From positions 62,001 to 126,000 of the forward strand of contig DAIMGJ010000004.1 in NCBI GenBank assembly GCA_036723975.1: 64,000 nucleotides of DNA, written 5' to 3'. This document shows, one piece after another, positions 15,696 through 23,652 of this stretch. Source of the DNA: JAILEN01 sp036723975. Lineage in GTDB: Bacteria; Bacillota; Clostridia; Lachnospirales; Lachnospiraceae. Every line of letters starts with the position of its first letter. Position 1 is the stretch's first letter. The notes beneath the pieces are model-generated. The model was not told the DNA's origin. It worked only from the letters and a program-made list of their open reading frames with translations, and ran no database searches. The translations under genes and the position numbers were made by a program.

Positions 15696-16327
15696 AGCCA
15701 AACTCCAATCATCATTTGAACCTTTTTCAACACCTTTCGCTCTCTGGCGTATTCCATCAACTTTGCAACATCTTTGTCCTCATCCTGGATGTATGCCAAA
15801 ACACTTTCCTTGAAATCCTTTGGTTCCATCTTTTCCTGATACTTTAAAATATCGCAGATCAGTCGTTCTTTCGTATAAACCTGCATGGTTCCGTTTTTAA
15901 ACTCCGCGTCGGACACACCGATTTTCAATACCTCTTCTTCAGTATAAAAGGGATGAACAATCGGATAATCCAATTTAAATCTGGACTTTGATGTGTTCTT
16001 ACTGATGGCCACAGACCAATTGGCAGGTCTTTTTTTTAGATAACCGTAATAATACGCTCCGCTTTCCATGGTAAGAATTCCGTCCGGAAACATGCAAACA
16101 ACCAAATCCTCTTCTGTAAAAGGCAATAACTTTGAAGTATAGTATCCGTTTTTTACGCGAAGGAGTTTCCCCTCTTCCACAAATCCGTGAACTCGACGAA
16201 TATCAATCCCCATCTCTTGAATCTCTTTTGTTTTGATTAATCCGCGGTTTTCCTCGATGCGTTTTAGGATTTGTTCGAATTCGTATTCCTTTTTCTCTTC
16301 CCGTTCCATAGGAAATGGTGCCTGCAT
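15692..16327 (-). CDS. AbiEi-family antitoxin / transcriptional regulator
   Basis: A 211-residue protein with an N-terminal winged helix (about 15-70) resembling AbiEi antitoxins, where GLIKTKEIQEMGIDIRRV is the predicted recognition region. The C-terminal domain carries the family features MESGAYYYGYLKKRP, SVAISKNTSKSRF and KERLICDILKY. AAGGAG lies seven bases before the ATG at 16327, which is preferred to an ATG six codons earlier. AbiEi proteins repress their own promoter. The gene heads the operon running into yaaO, only nine bases beyond the partner gene. Confidence 0.78.
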   Translation of the reverse strand: MQAPFPMEREEKKEYEFEQILKRIEENRGLIKTKEIQEMGIDIRRVHGFVEEGKLLRVKNGYYTSKLLPFTEEDLVVCMFPDGILTMESGAYYYGYLKKRPANWSVAISKNTSKSRFKLDYPIVHPFYTEEEVLKIGVSDAEFKNGTMQVYTKERLICDILKYQEKMEPKDFKESVLAYIQDEDKDVAKLMEYARERKVLKKVQMMIGVWL

Positions 16328-16390
16328 TTTAATACTCCTTGCCATGTAATATTTGCCACGTCATCGCTCTATGCGTGGACTTCCTTCTTC

Positions 16391-16419
16391 ATTATAAATT
16401 TATCAGGTTTTTCTGTCAA
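16391..16419 (-). promoter_or_regulatory. Consensus sigma-A promoter for the abiE-yaaO operon
   Basis: TTGACA (16419-16414), exactly 17 bases and TATAAT (16396-16391) on the minus strand match the consensus at all twelve positions. It lies back to back with a second consensus promoter on the plus strand. Confidence 0.92.
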
Positions 16420-16432
16420 CAAAATACAGGAT

Positions 16433-16461
16433 TTGACAAGTAGTTTTTTTGACCTTATAAT
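16433..16461 (+). promoter_or_regulatory. Consensus sigma-A promoter for the 170-residue protein gene
   Basis: TTGACA (16433-16438), 17 bases and TATAAT (16456-16461) match the consensus fully. The two divergent -35 boxes are only 13 bases apart, so one regulator could cover both. Confidence 0.92.
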
Positions 16462-16509
16462 AAAAATCGACAGAGTTAATTGTCTTTTATATTGAAAAGG
16501 AAATAATCT

Positions 16510-17022
16510 ATGGACAACTCAAGAGAAATGAACGCAAAATACCGCAATCCTACCAGGCAGGAATGCGAAGAACAGGTTCGCCGAACTTTAATGACGGAAA
16601 ACCTTCGCCACGGTGGAAACCATCATTTTAAAACAGCAAAGGATTTTATGCCGATTTTTGAGGCTCTATATCCTGCGAGTCCCAGCCTGGTAAAGCAGGT
16701 TCAGCGCGCGATAAAAGCAATGAATATGCCAAAAGACAAAGCCGGATTTTTTCTTGTCGACAAAACCAAGTTTCAAATGGAGCAAGATACCGAGTTGTCA
16801 AAGTTGTTAAAGAATTCAGGTGCTGCCGTTTCCGAATTGGGTTCTTTTGATACGGTAATGATTACTTTAGAAGATCATTATAAAGATTACATCTTTCAGC
16901 TGATTTCCGAATCTTCTACTCTTTCCGGAAAATTCGTCACTGCTATTAAGACTTCAAACGGTATTCTTTTCTTAACGGAGAACAAATCCCTTCTTTGCAC
17001 ACTTCTGGGTGATTTGGTTTAA
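16510..17022 (+). CDS. Uncharacterised 170-residue protein, possibly ArgR-like topology
   Basis: Not recognised. The chain has a basic N-terminus with PTRQECEEQVRR, a helical segment FKTAKDFMPIFEALYPASPSLVKQ that could be a winged helix, and a C-terminal alpha/beta stretch from VMITLEDHYKDYIF to NGILFLTENKSLL. The order (helix-turn-helix, then a small domain ending in a strand and helix) recalls ArgR repressors, but the ArgR Gly-Asp-Asp-Thr motif is missing. AAAGGA precedes the ATG. It is divergent from the AbiE-like pair under a full-consensus promoter, with its own terminator. Confidence 0.7.
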   Translation: MDNSREMNAKYRNPTRQECEEQVRRTLMTENLRHGGNHHFKTAKDFMPIFEALYPASPSLVKQVQRAIKAMNMPKDKAGFFLVDKTKFQMEQDTELSKLLKNSGAAVSELGSFDTVMITLEDHYKDYIFQLISESSTLSGKFVTAIKTSNGILFLTENKSLLCTLLGDLV

Positions 17023-17039
17023 TTGTATATACACTTTAA

Positions 17040-17085
17040 AAGACACAGTATATTTTATCAGAAAATATACTGTGTCTTCATTTTT
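17040..17085 (+). terminator. Terminator after the 170-residue protein gene
   Basis: A 17-bp perfect stem (17040-17056 with 17062-17078) and a five-base loop are followed by CATTTTT. It separates this gene from the convergent dacF gene. Confidence 0.85.
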
Positions 17086-17168
17086 GTTATGTTTTATATC
17101 AATTGTCTCTAGTTTTTTTATTTTTTGTCGTAATTCTTATTTTTTGTCCAAATATATGTCGTTTATAT

Positions 17169-18596
17169 CTATCTTCTTTGTCTTCTTCCTCGACGAGATC
17201 GTTTGATTTTTTGATATTTTGGCCTCTGTCTTTTATGGGTTGCATGAAAACGATAGACCTTGGTGGAGAGCTTTTCCCATCCTCTGTACAACGCAAGAAG
17301 AATCAATATCCCAAGAATAATTGCCAACACAATTTCTATTATAAATACAAAATCCAGTTTATAATAAGGGATTCCGCTTCCACCGACCTTCTCATCTATG
17401 TTATAAAAAGGATAGTCGTACGCTTCGGCTCCCTGGAACATCAGTTTTCCGACACCTACCTGTCGATTTCCGTAAGTAAAAATAACATGTCCTACCACAG
17501 AGGAATCCCCTTCATCCTTTGCAGGCTCCACACTTACATTTAACTGCTCTACGTCCACCGTCTTTGGCAAAACAACATTTCCGTTGATTTCCACCTTCAT
17601 TAAATCAATATTTTGCGCCAGAGTACCGATACTGTCCTTGGACAAACCGGTAAACAGATTATCCATTCCGGAAATATCTTCTACTTTGAAGTTGGCAAAA
17701 CAATAGTCAAATAAACTTATAGTATCTGTATAATGATTCGGTCCCTCAGCGCACATTATGACACATACCAATTTCATCCCGTCGCGTTCCGCAAAAGTAA
17801 CCAAGGTATTTCTGGCCACATCCGTATATCCGGTTTTTCCACCCAAACAACCTTCATACAAATACTGATTGGTTTTATAATAATTCAGCATAGCGTGATG
17901 ATTGTTTAATGGAGTAACCTCCGCATGCTTATTTGTCGGCGGAATCTGATAACTTTTCGTGGCCATAATCTGAGACAATTCTTCGTTATTTAACGCCGCC
18001 TGGCCAATCAAAGCCATATCTCTCGCTGAAGTGTAATGATCTTCTGCAGGCAATCCGTTGGGATTTACAAAATGCGTATTGGTACATCCCAATTCTTTTG
18101 CCTTGTCATTCATCATCTGAAGGAAAACATTGATGTCACCACCACCTACGTGTTCTCCGATGGCGTAGGCACATTCGTTTGCCGACTCCAACATCATTCC
18201 GTAAAGACACTGTTCCATAGTCATTACTTCCCCAACGTCTCTTGCAATACTGGAAGTTCCGCCGCGAGACTCGGCAACCGCATCTGCGGAAAATGTTACC
18301 TCTTCATCCATTTCCGAATTTTCTACCGCAACCAACCCCGTCAGAATCTTTGTGATACTTGCGGGATAGTGTACTTCATCGGCGTTTTTCTCAAAAAGAA
18401 CCGTCCCGGTGGAAGCCTCGATTACAATTGCCGACTGAGAAGAAACATTAATTCCGGAAGGCCAAAAGGTATCCGACTCCGCAGCCATGGCAATTACCGT
18501 GGAAAGTAATATGGTTAGTATCATTGCAAGGGCAAGAATGAGGCAAATGATTCGCTTCATTACATCCCTGTTTTTCATTTTATTCTTTTTACTCAT
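17169..18596 (-). CDS. D-alanyl-D-alanine carboxypeptidase (DacF/PBP5 type)
   Basis: A 475-residue peptidoglycan D,D-carboxypeptidase that trims the terminal D-Ala of stem peptides. An N-terminal hydrophobic segment (about 14-37) directs export. The penicillin-binding motifs are SITK (80-83), SAN (138-140) and KTG (254-256), followed by a C-terminal beta domain. A second hydrophobic helix (about 415-437) is followed by a very basic tail ending RRGRRQRR, so the protein is membrane-anchored at its C-terminus by a true helix rather than the amphipathic anchor of PBP5. GAGG precedes the ATG. Confidence 0.93.
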   Translation of the reverse strand: MSKKNKMKNRDVMKRIICLILALAMILTILLSTVIAMAAESDTFWPSGINVSSQSAIVIEASTGTVLFEKNADEVHYPASITKILTGLVAVENSEMDEEVTFSADAVAESRGGTSSIARDVGEVMTMEQCLYGMMLESANECAYAIGEHVGGGDINVFLQMMNDKAKELGCTNTHFVNPNGLPAEDHYTSARDMALIGQAALNNEELSQIMATKSYQIPPTNKHAEVTPLNNHHAMLNYYKTNQYLYEGCLGGKTGYTDVARNTLVTFAERDGMKLVCVIMCAEGPNHYTDTISLFDYCFANFKVEDISGMDNLFTGLSKDSIGTLAQNIDLMKVEINGNVVLPKTVDVEQLNVSVEPAKDEGDSSVVGHVIFTYGNRQVGVGKLMFQGAEAYDYPFYNIDEKVGGSGIPYYKLDFVFIIEIVLAIILGILILLALYRGWEKLSTKVYRFHATHKRQRPKYQKIKRSRRGRRQRR

Positions 18597-18622
18597 ACTG
18601 TCCTCTTTTCTGCACTTTTTAC

Positions 18623-18652
18623 ATTATAAGGGGTAGAGGTATAGGGGCGCAA
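18623..18652 (-). promoter_or_regulatory. Promoter of the carboxypeptidase gene
   Basis: Minus strand TTGCGC (18652-18647), 18 bases and TATAAT (18628-18623), located 27 bases before the start codon. Confidence 0.6.
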
Positions 18653-18663
18653 GTTAAATTCAC

Positions 18664-18691
18664 TTGATTTTTTGAGCATTTTTTGTAAAAT
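18664..18691 (+). promoter_or_regulatory. Promoter of trmB, very close to its start codon
   Basis: TTGATT (18664-18669), 16 bases and TAAAAT (18686-18691). The ATG begins only nine bases after the -10 box, so transcription should begin at or within a few bases of the start codon. Confidence 0.55.
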
Positions 18692-18700
18692 ACATATGTT

Positions 18701-19345
18701 ATGAGATTAAGAAATATTCCGGCAGCGGTACCGGCCATCGAAGCCAGTCCTTTATGCCTCAAAAACTTGGAAAATTATAAAGGAAACTGGAAAACAGAGA
18801 TTTCAAATGACAGACCTTTGCATATCGAAATCGGAATGGGAAAAGGTCAGTTTATCACTTCCCTGGCAAAAGAAAACCCAAACATCTTTTACCTTGGAAT
18901 GGAACAATACGCCAGTGTTTTATATCGTGGGCTTCAGAAAGCTGAGCTTGCCCCGGTAGAAAACCTTCGATTTCTTTGTTATCCCGCTGAAAAGCTGGAA
19001 GATTACTTTGAAAATGGAGAACTGGATAAGATTTATTTAAATTTCTCCGATCCATGGCCAAAAGACAGACATGCGAAACGCCGTCTTACTTCCGGTCGTT
19101 TCCTGGATCTTTATGCGAAGGTGCTAAGAAAAGACGGATACGTTGAGTTTAAAACAGATAACGTCGGACTGTTTCAGTTTTCTTTAGATGAAATAAATGC
19201 GCATCCGGCTTTTGAACTGGAAGCACATACCTTTGACTTACATAACGATGTGATGTTAAATCACGGAAATATTATGACAGAATACGAAGAAAAGTTTTCT
19301 TCCATGGGAAATCCAATCTGTAAACTAATTGCAAAACACATATAA
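18701..19345 (+). CDS. trmB: tRNA (guanine46-N7)-methyltransferase
   Basis: A 214-residue SAM-dependent enzyme that methylates G46 in the variable loop of tRNA. It begins MRLRNIPAAVPAIEASP and contains the SAM motif IEIGMGKGQFI, the FSDPWPKDRHAKRRL signature and the C-terminal TEYEEKFSSMGNPIC. No Shine-Dalgarno is visible, and the nearest promoter predicts a leader of at most a few bases, so it may be translated from a leaderless transcript. It is a single-gene unit with its own terminator, divergent from the carboxypeptidase gene. Confidence 0.95.
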   Translation: MRLRNIPAAVPAIEASPLCLKNLENYKGNWKTEISNDRPLHIEIGMGKGQFITSLAKENPNIFYLGMEQYASVLYRGLQKAELAPVENLRFLCYPAEKLEDYFENGELDKIYLNFSDPWPKDRHAKRRLTSGRFLDLYAKVLRKDGYVEFKTDNVGLFQFSLDEINAHPAFELEAHTFDLHNDVMLNHGNIMTEYEEKFSSMGNPICKLIAKHI

Positions 19346-19347
19346 AT

Positions 19348-19380
19348 AAGGCGTCGGTAAGAACCGACGCCTTTTGCTTT
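19348..19380 (+). terminator. Terminator of trmB
   Basis: AAGGCGTCGGT pairs with ACCGACGCCTT (19348-19358 with 19363-19373), followed by a T-rich stretch. It lies three bases after the trmB stop. Confidence 0.82.
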
Positions 19381-19383
19381 GTT

Positions 19384-20496
19384 TTATTTATTTGCCTCGT
19401 AGTCTTCGTAGGTTGCGTAGAAATGGTTATCATCCACTTTTTCGTTCTGGATCAAGGAAATGAAAGTCTTTCCTGTATTTAACTGGATTTCTGTTCCATC
19501 CATGTAATAGTAGTGAGTAGCCTGTGCATCTCCGCCGCTGACCCACATAATATCAACCATTTTTCCTCTGGTGAAATACTTACCTGTTCCGCTTGCACCT
19601 GCAATCGGGATATTTAAGTAACCCTTATCACCCGGATACAATTCCTGATGAACATTCATATAGATGATATTTGTAAATGTAAGCTGTTCACCGTTTGCCT
19701 GATCTACATGAGGAGCACCAAACTCGTATCTTGCGTAAGTCTTTGTATCTTCATCATATACAAACCATGGCTCATCATGAGGATAATATGTGGTAAGAAC
19801 TACACAATCTTCTCCGTCTTCCAAGGTGTTTTCCTCTTCTGCGAAAAGGAAGTGACCGCTTTGATAATCACCGGACTGCTTTCTTTCATAGCCCTTTGAC
19901 TCTATTGCCTCGTCGATTAACTCAGAACTGGTATATGCATTGTGCGGAGCTTTTCTGGAGTTATCTCTGTAATAATGTGTGTCATAAATAAAGTTAATGT
20001 CCTCAATCAAATGACCGTTGAATGAAGTAAGTAAGCCTTCCGTATTAATGGATTGTCCAAAATGTACGTAGATTGCATTATACTCAGAAGCCAAATATGC
20101 ATAGTATGGTCTTGCACTTCTTACACATCCTATCTTGTCGAGTCCGGAATAATCATCAAATAACGCCATGATTCGTGTGATGCTTCCCTCAACGGTTGCC
20201 TGGTAAACGATACCGGCTTGAGAAATACCATAATGCGGTAATGCTGCCTTTGTATTTTCATACATGATGGCAATCGGTCTGTTTTCAACCAAAGATGCAT
20301 CCTCTACCGGCTCATTGGTAAGAAGGCTTCGAAGAGTTGAATCGGTAGATGTTTCTTCTCCTTCTTCCACAGTTGCATCTTCTTCCGTCTTTGCGGTTTC
20401 ATCGGCTTTTTTTCCGCATGCGGATAAGATCGACAAAGATCCTATGGTGACTGTGGCACAAAGCAATGCCATAAACACTTTTCTTTTGATACTCAT
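19384..20496 (-). CDS. DUF3048 domain lipoprotein (YerB-like)
   Basis: A 370-residue exported lipoprotein. The signal peptide ends in the lipobox LSAC with Cys27 as the lipid site, followed by an acidic Glu/Thr linker. The DUF3048 core starts near RPIAIMYENTKAALPHYGIS and includes VEGSITRIMALFDDY and CVRSARPYYAYLASEY. A C-terminal beta region has YFTRGKMVDIMW. The function of the family is not established; an envelope role is likely. It is preceded on the minus strand by the acidic repeat protein gene, with a hairpin between them. Confidence 0.9.
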   Translation of the reverse strand: MSIKRKVFMALLCATVTIGSLSILSACGKKADETAKTEEDATVEEGEETSTDSTLRSLLTNEPVEDASLVENRPIAIMYENTKAALPHYGISQAGIVYQATVEGSITRIMALFDDYSGLDKIGCVRSARPYYAYLASEYNAIYVHFGQSINTEGLLTSFNGHLIEDINFIYDTHYYRDNSRKAPHNAYTSSELIDEAIESKGYERKQSGDYQSGHFLFAEEENTLEDGEDCVVLTTYYPHDEPWFVYDEDTKTYARYEFGAPHVDQANGEQLTFTNIIYMNVHQELYPGDKGYLNIPIAGASGTGKYFTRGKMVDIMWVSGGDAQATHYYYMDGTEIQLNTGKTFISLIQNEKVDDNHFYATYEDYEANK

Positions 20497-20540
20497 ATTT
20501 TCTAGTTTTCTCCTTTATTATTGCGGATGTTATCCGCTAT

Positions 20541-20581
20541 AAAAGCCTCTCTTTTGCACTAACATACATAAAAGAGGCTTT
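20541..20581 (-). terminator. Hairpin between acidic repeat protein gene and DUF3048 gene
   Basis: AAAGCCTCT (20542-20550) pairs with AGAGGCTTT (20573-20581) over a 22-base loop. The minus-strand tail has four T; the plus-strand tail is longer. It probably ends the upstream gene. Confidence 0.55.
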
Positions 20582-20588
20582 TTTTGAA

Positions 20589-22067
20589 TTATTGTACACT
20601 TGCAAACATAGCTGCAATCTGTTCCGGCGTAAGCTGCGCGTTCGGATCGTCAGATATCGGCTCAACAACCGGTGGTGCTGCAGGTTCCGGTTCAGGCTCT
20701 GGCTCCGGCTCTGGCTCTGGTTCAGGTTCCGATTCTGTCGCAGGCTCTTCGATGGCTTCATCGATGGAAAGCTCCTCAATTGGTTCCTCAACCACTTCAT
20801 CGATAGAAAGTTCTTCTACCGGCTCCTCTATCATATCATCGATAGAAAGTTCTTCTACCGGCTCCTCTATTATATCTTCGATAGAAAGATCTTCCATCGG
20901 TTCTTCTGCCACCACATCATCGATGGAAAGTTCTTCCATGCTTTCTTCCAATTCATCGAGACTCGGCAAATCTTCCACTTCAGCCTCAAGTTCATCCATC
21001 TCAGAAATCAGGGAATCAATATCCGGAAGTTCTTCTTCCGCGGATTCTTCTGTTTCTACAGCTTCTTCCGGGACTTCCATATCTATGTCTATTTCCGGCA
21101 ACTCCTCAGATATCTCCTCCGGCATATCTTCGGAAATGTCTTCGGTCAAATCATCAGTTAAATCTTCAATAATCTCTTCTGTCTCCGGAATCGACTCTTC
21201 CTCTAAAACCGAAGCAGGTTCTTCTTCTACAGCGGGTGTTATTTCTTCTTCAACAATCGGGGTAACCTCTTCTTCCTCTACGGGAGTCGTCTCAGGAATC
21301 GGCGCCGGTGCCGGCTGTTCCAAAACCTGTGCGCTCATCTGCGTCGGCATAACCGGTTGACCCATAGGCTGCTGATAAGACTGAACCATCATCACCGGCT
21401 GCGCCCCGATATTTCTTTGATTTTGTTCGATATTAGAAAGGGTCTGCTGCATTCCGGAAAACGCAAGATTCATTTGATCGAGTTTTCTCACCAGATCCTG
21501 ATTCTTATCAATAATCTCATTTTTCGTGTTTTGCAGCAACTCTTTTTGCTCGGAAAGAACGTCTTTATTGCTATCGGAAAGCTTTGCTTCAAACTCAGAC
21601 ACCTTATCCAACAAAGCATCGTTGGAATTCATTAAAGCGTCTGTGTTTTCCTTGCTTCTGGAAAGTGTAATCTTTGCCATGGCTTTTTGAGCTTCAATAA
21701 TCTCTTCCACAGGTATTTGATTCGCACTTTGTTCTGCTTGCAACTTAGACATCTTATTCTGAAGTTCTTCAAAGTTCTTTTTGATAATAAGATAGGATGC
21801 CTTTTGTGCTTTTACGATTTCTTCATAATCTTCCTTGTCAATCTCTCGCTGTCTGCGACTCATCTCCACGAAAGAATTAATCATAATGAATACGGAAATC
21901 ACCATCACCACAGCAAGAATGGCCATGATTATGAAATCCGGATCTGTAACAAACACATACATCAGTGCAATCAAAAGAATCGCCGTAATAATGCCGGCTC
22001 CGATTGCACTAAGTTTTGATCGAAGCATAATTCGATCTGTCTCCTGTCTTTTCATGTCTTTGTCCAT
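20589..22067 (-). CDS. Two-TM protein with coiled coil and acidic Glu-rich repeats
   Basis: A 492-residue protein of unknown function. Two hydrophobic helices (about 20-40 and 44-64) are followed by a coiled-coil stretch (about 70-215), a Gln/Met/Pro linker, and a long acidic region (about 255-460). Near residues 355-440 a unit close to EEPVEELSIDDMIEEP recurs about six times, and after it comes a run of Pro-Glu pairs. The last residues, NAQLTPEQIAAMFASVQ, look like a short binding helix. The layout suggests a membrane-anchored scaffold whose conserved tip binds a partner. The reverse strand shows a long Ser-rich frame that is only a shadow. Confidence 0.85.
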   Translation of the reverse strand: MDKDMKRQETDRIMLRSKLSAIGAGIITAILLIALMYVFVTDPDFIIMAILAVVMVISVFIMINSFVEMSRRQREIDKEDYEEIVKAQKASYLIIKKNFEELQNKMSKLQAEQSANQIPVEEIIEAQKAMAKITLSRSKENTDALMNSNDALLDKVSEFEAKLSDSNKDVLSEQKELLQNTKNEIIDKNQDLVRKLDQMNLAFSGMQQTLSNIEQNQRNIGAQPVMMVQSYQQPMGQPVMPTQMSAQVLEQPAPAPIPETTPVEEEEVTPIVEEEITPAVEEEPASVLEEESIPETEEIIEDLTDDLTEDISEDMPEEISEELPEIDIDMEVPEEAVETEESAEEELPDIDSLISEMDELEAEVEDLPSLDELEESMEELSIDDVVAEEPMEDLSIEDIIEEPVEELSIDDMIEEPVEELSIDEVVEEPIEELSIDEAIEEPATESEPEPEPEPEPEPEPEPAAPPVVEPISDDPNAQLTPEQIAAMFASVQ

Positions 22068-22102
22068 AAGCTTTTCCCCTACTTCTCCTTTTTTATAAAT
22101 AC

Positions 22103-22174
22103 TGCTCCCTACCAGAATCGAACTGATAACTAATCCTTAGGAGGGACTTGTTATATCCATTTAACTAAGGGAGC
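22103..22174 (-). tRNA. tRNA-Arg (anticodon CCU)
   Basis: The acceptor arms GCTCCCT and AGGGAGC pair fully. The anticodon arm AGTCC-CTCCTAA-GGATT gives CCU, which reads the AGG codon. The T arm has loop TTCGATT, and CCA is not encoded. Its 5' end is three bases after the stop of the DUF3881 gene, so the two must share a transcript. Confidence 0.93.
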
Positions 22175-22177
22175 CTT

Positions 22178-23050
22178 TTATGCGCGGATGCTTCCCTGCA
22201 TCCAGATGTCACCCTTGAATCGCCTACCCACCATCGGCTCTCCCAATACGTCTCTTTCGTTAATACAAAGCTCAAATTCTACATCATTGCAATTAAGAGT
22301 CATGATATAAATCCCCTCCATTGTAAAATGGTTTATGACTCTTTTTACATCTAAAATCGTTCCAAGAACACTGTATTTGTCACTTTCGATACCGTTTGGC
22401 ATCACATAGGAATTTACAATGCTTAAAACATCTTCGTTCTCAACGCGTCGGGAAATCTCGCTGTAAGTATCCATTTCATCAATGGACAACTCTTCAAAGG
22501 CCTCATGGTCTCCCTGTCTGGCCTGTCGAATCAATTCCGAACGACGCTCTGAGTTTTTGCGAATCTTTTGTCTTTCAAGCTCCGTAGAATAAATCGGAAG
22601 TAAAATCTTTCCATGGCTACCCAATGCGCTCAGGGCAATCCCTCTGGTTTCAAGATGTTTAAATCCCGGTTCTTCGTATTTTAGTATGCTTATGACATCC
22701 TGAATGTAAAAAATGAGATCCACGCCAACCTTCGGCTCTTCACAAACGCCAAGATAGCATTCCTTTTCGGACTCACGAACAATGTCTACAGCTCCTGCTG
22801 TTGAAAAACGAGTCGCCTCTCTGTATGGAAAATAGTAATCCATCACAAACTTCTCGTCTTCATCAAAAGTTCCTCGAAACGCAATTCCCATGCCGGGAAC
22901 GATTTCTTTTCGCAACTCGCTAAATTCATATCCTTCGGAATCTATCGCTGAACTAACGTGCGTGGGAGATTTGACCGAATTGACAATAATCGTATTCATC
23001 TCGGATCTTCCGATATTGCGAAATCCGATAGATCTTAAATAACTATGCAT
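22178..23050 (-). CDS. DUF3881 family protein
   Basis: A 290-residue soluble protein of the DUF3881 family, which is common in Lachnospiraceae and has no assigned function. The N-terminus MHSYLRSIGFRNIGRSEMN is typical. The ATG at 23050 has AAGGAG seven bases upstream, whereas the longer reading requires a TTG. It lies between the DUF4446 gene and tRNA-Arg. A sigma-A promoter precedes it, so it and the tRNA probably form one unit. Confidence 0.85.
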   Translation of the reverse strand: MHSYLRSIGFRNIGRSEMNTIIVNSVKSPTHVSSAIDSEGYEFSELRKEIVPGMGIAFRGTFDEDEKFVMDYYFPYREATRFSTAGAVDIVRESEKECYLGVCEEPKVGVDLIFYIQDVISILKYEEPGFKHLETRGIALSALGSHGKILLPIYSTELERQKIRKNSERRSELIRQARQGDHEAFEELSIDEMDTYSEISRRVENEDVLSIVNSYVMPNGIESDKYSVLGTILDVKRVINHFTMEGIYIMTLNCNDVEFELCINERDVLGEPMVGRRFKGDIWMQGSIRA

Positions 23051-23079
23051 GGGTCTCCTTATGTACAAACATATACTTA

Positions 23080-23123
23080 ATTATATAATACAAGGGGTTG
23101 AAATTCAATGAATTCAACCCCTT
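23080..23123 (-). promoter_or_regulatory. Promoter of DUF3881 gene nested in an inverted repeat
   Basis: TTGAAT (23108-23103), 17 bases and TATAAT (23085-23080) on the minus strand. The -35 and part of the spacer lie in an inverted repeat (23092-23102 with 23113-23123) that may also act as a weak terminator for the gene before it. Confidence 0.6.
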
Positions 23124-23133
23124 TTTAGTTTAC

Positions 23134-23631
23134 TTATTTTTCATTTTTCAAGGCTTCTTCCAGTGCCTGAATCTCTTCCTCAGCCAGGCCAATTACTGAG
23201 TTTCCGTCTATGATTTCTTTAACATAACTGTAGCAACCTTCTCTGGAATGAACGGTGTTAATAATATATCCGTCATTTTTCTCATTTAACATACATAATG
23301 CATAAGAAAGCTTACCGCCCATTTCTTCCAGCGCATCGTATTTTACAACTGCATATTTTTGGAATGCAAATTCCATACGCTTTTGAATGGCATTGATATT
23401 TCTTTCGTTGGCTGCATTGTTTTTGATAAGATCATCCACCTGCTCCAAGCGATAAACCAAAGTGTCTTCCAAAGACTTTGCTGTTTTTCCTTTCATGAAT
23501 ACTTCGTATCTTTTTCGAAGTTTGTTTATTTTGACCTGATTTACAATCATGATAATAATGAGGATAACAACTAATGCTGCCAATCCGATTACTACATAAT
23601 CCGTACTAAATCCTAAATATTGCTCTATCAT
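23134..23631 (-). CDS. DUF4446 family membrane protein
   Basis: A 165-residue protein with one N-terminal membrane helix (about 12-32, VVIGLAALVVILIIIMIV) and a cytoplasmic coiled coil, matching the DUF4446 family often found after parB in Firmicutes. The core has KRMEFAFQKYAVVKYDALEEMGGKLSYAL. The ATG at 23631 has GGAG six bases upstream; an earlier TTG reading is less likely. Its function is unknown, but the link to parAB is conserved. Confidence 0.88.
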   Translation of the reverse strand: MIEQYLGFSTDYVVIGLAALVVILIIIMIVNQVKINKLRKRYEVFMKGKTAKSLEDTLVYRLEQVDDLIKNNAANERNINAIQKRMEFAFQKYAVVKYDALEEMGGKLSYALCMLNEKNDGYIINTVHSREGCYSYVKEIIDGNSVIGLAEEEIQALEEALKNEK

Positions 23632-23652
23632 CTGTATCTCCAAACATTTGTT

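Noticed and set aside
20584..21360. A 258-residue Ser-rich frame on the plus strand
   Set aside because: It is antisense to the acidic repeat protein, whose Glu and Asp codons read as Ser and related residues on the other strand; no ribosome binding site or homology is seen.
23092..23123. Inverted repeat as a simple terminator of the DUF4446 gene
   Set aside because: On the minus strand no T run follows; it overlaps the promoter of the next gene instead.
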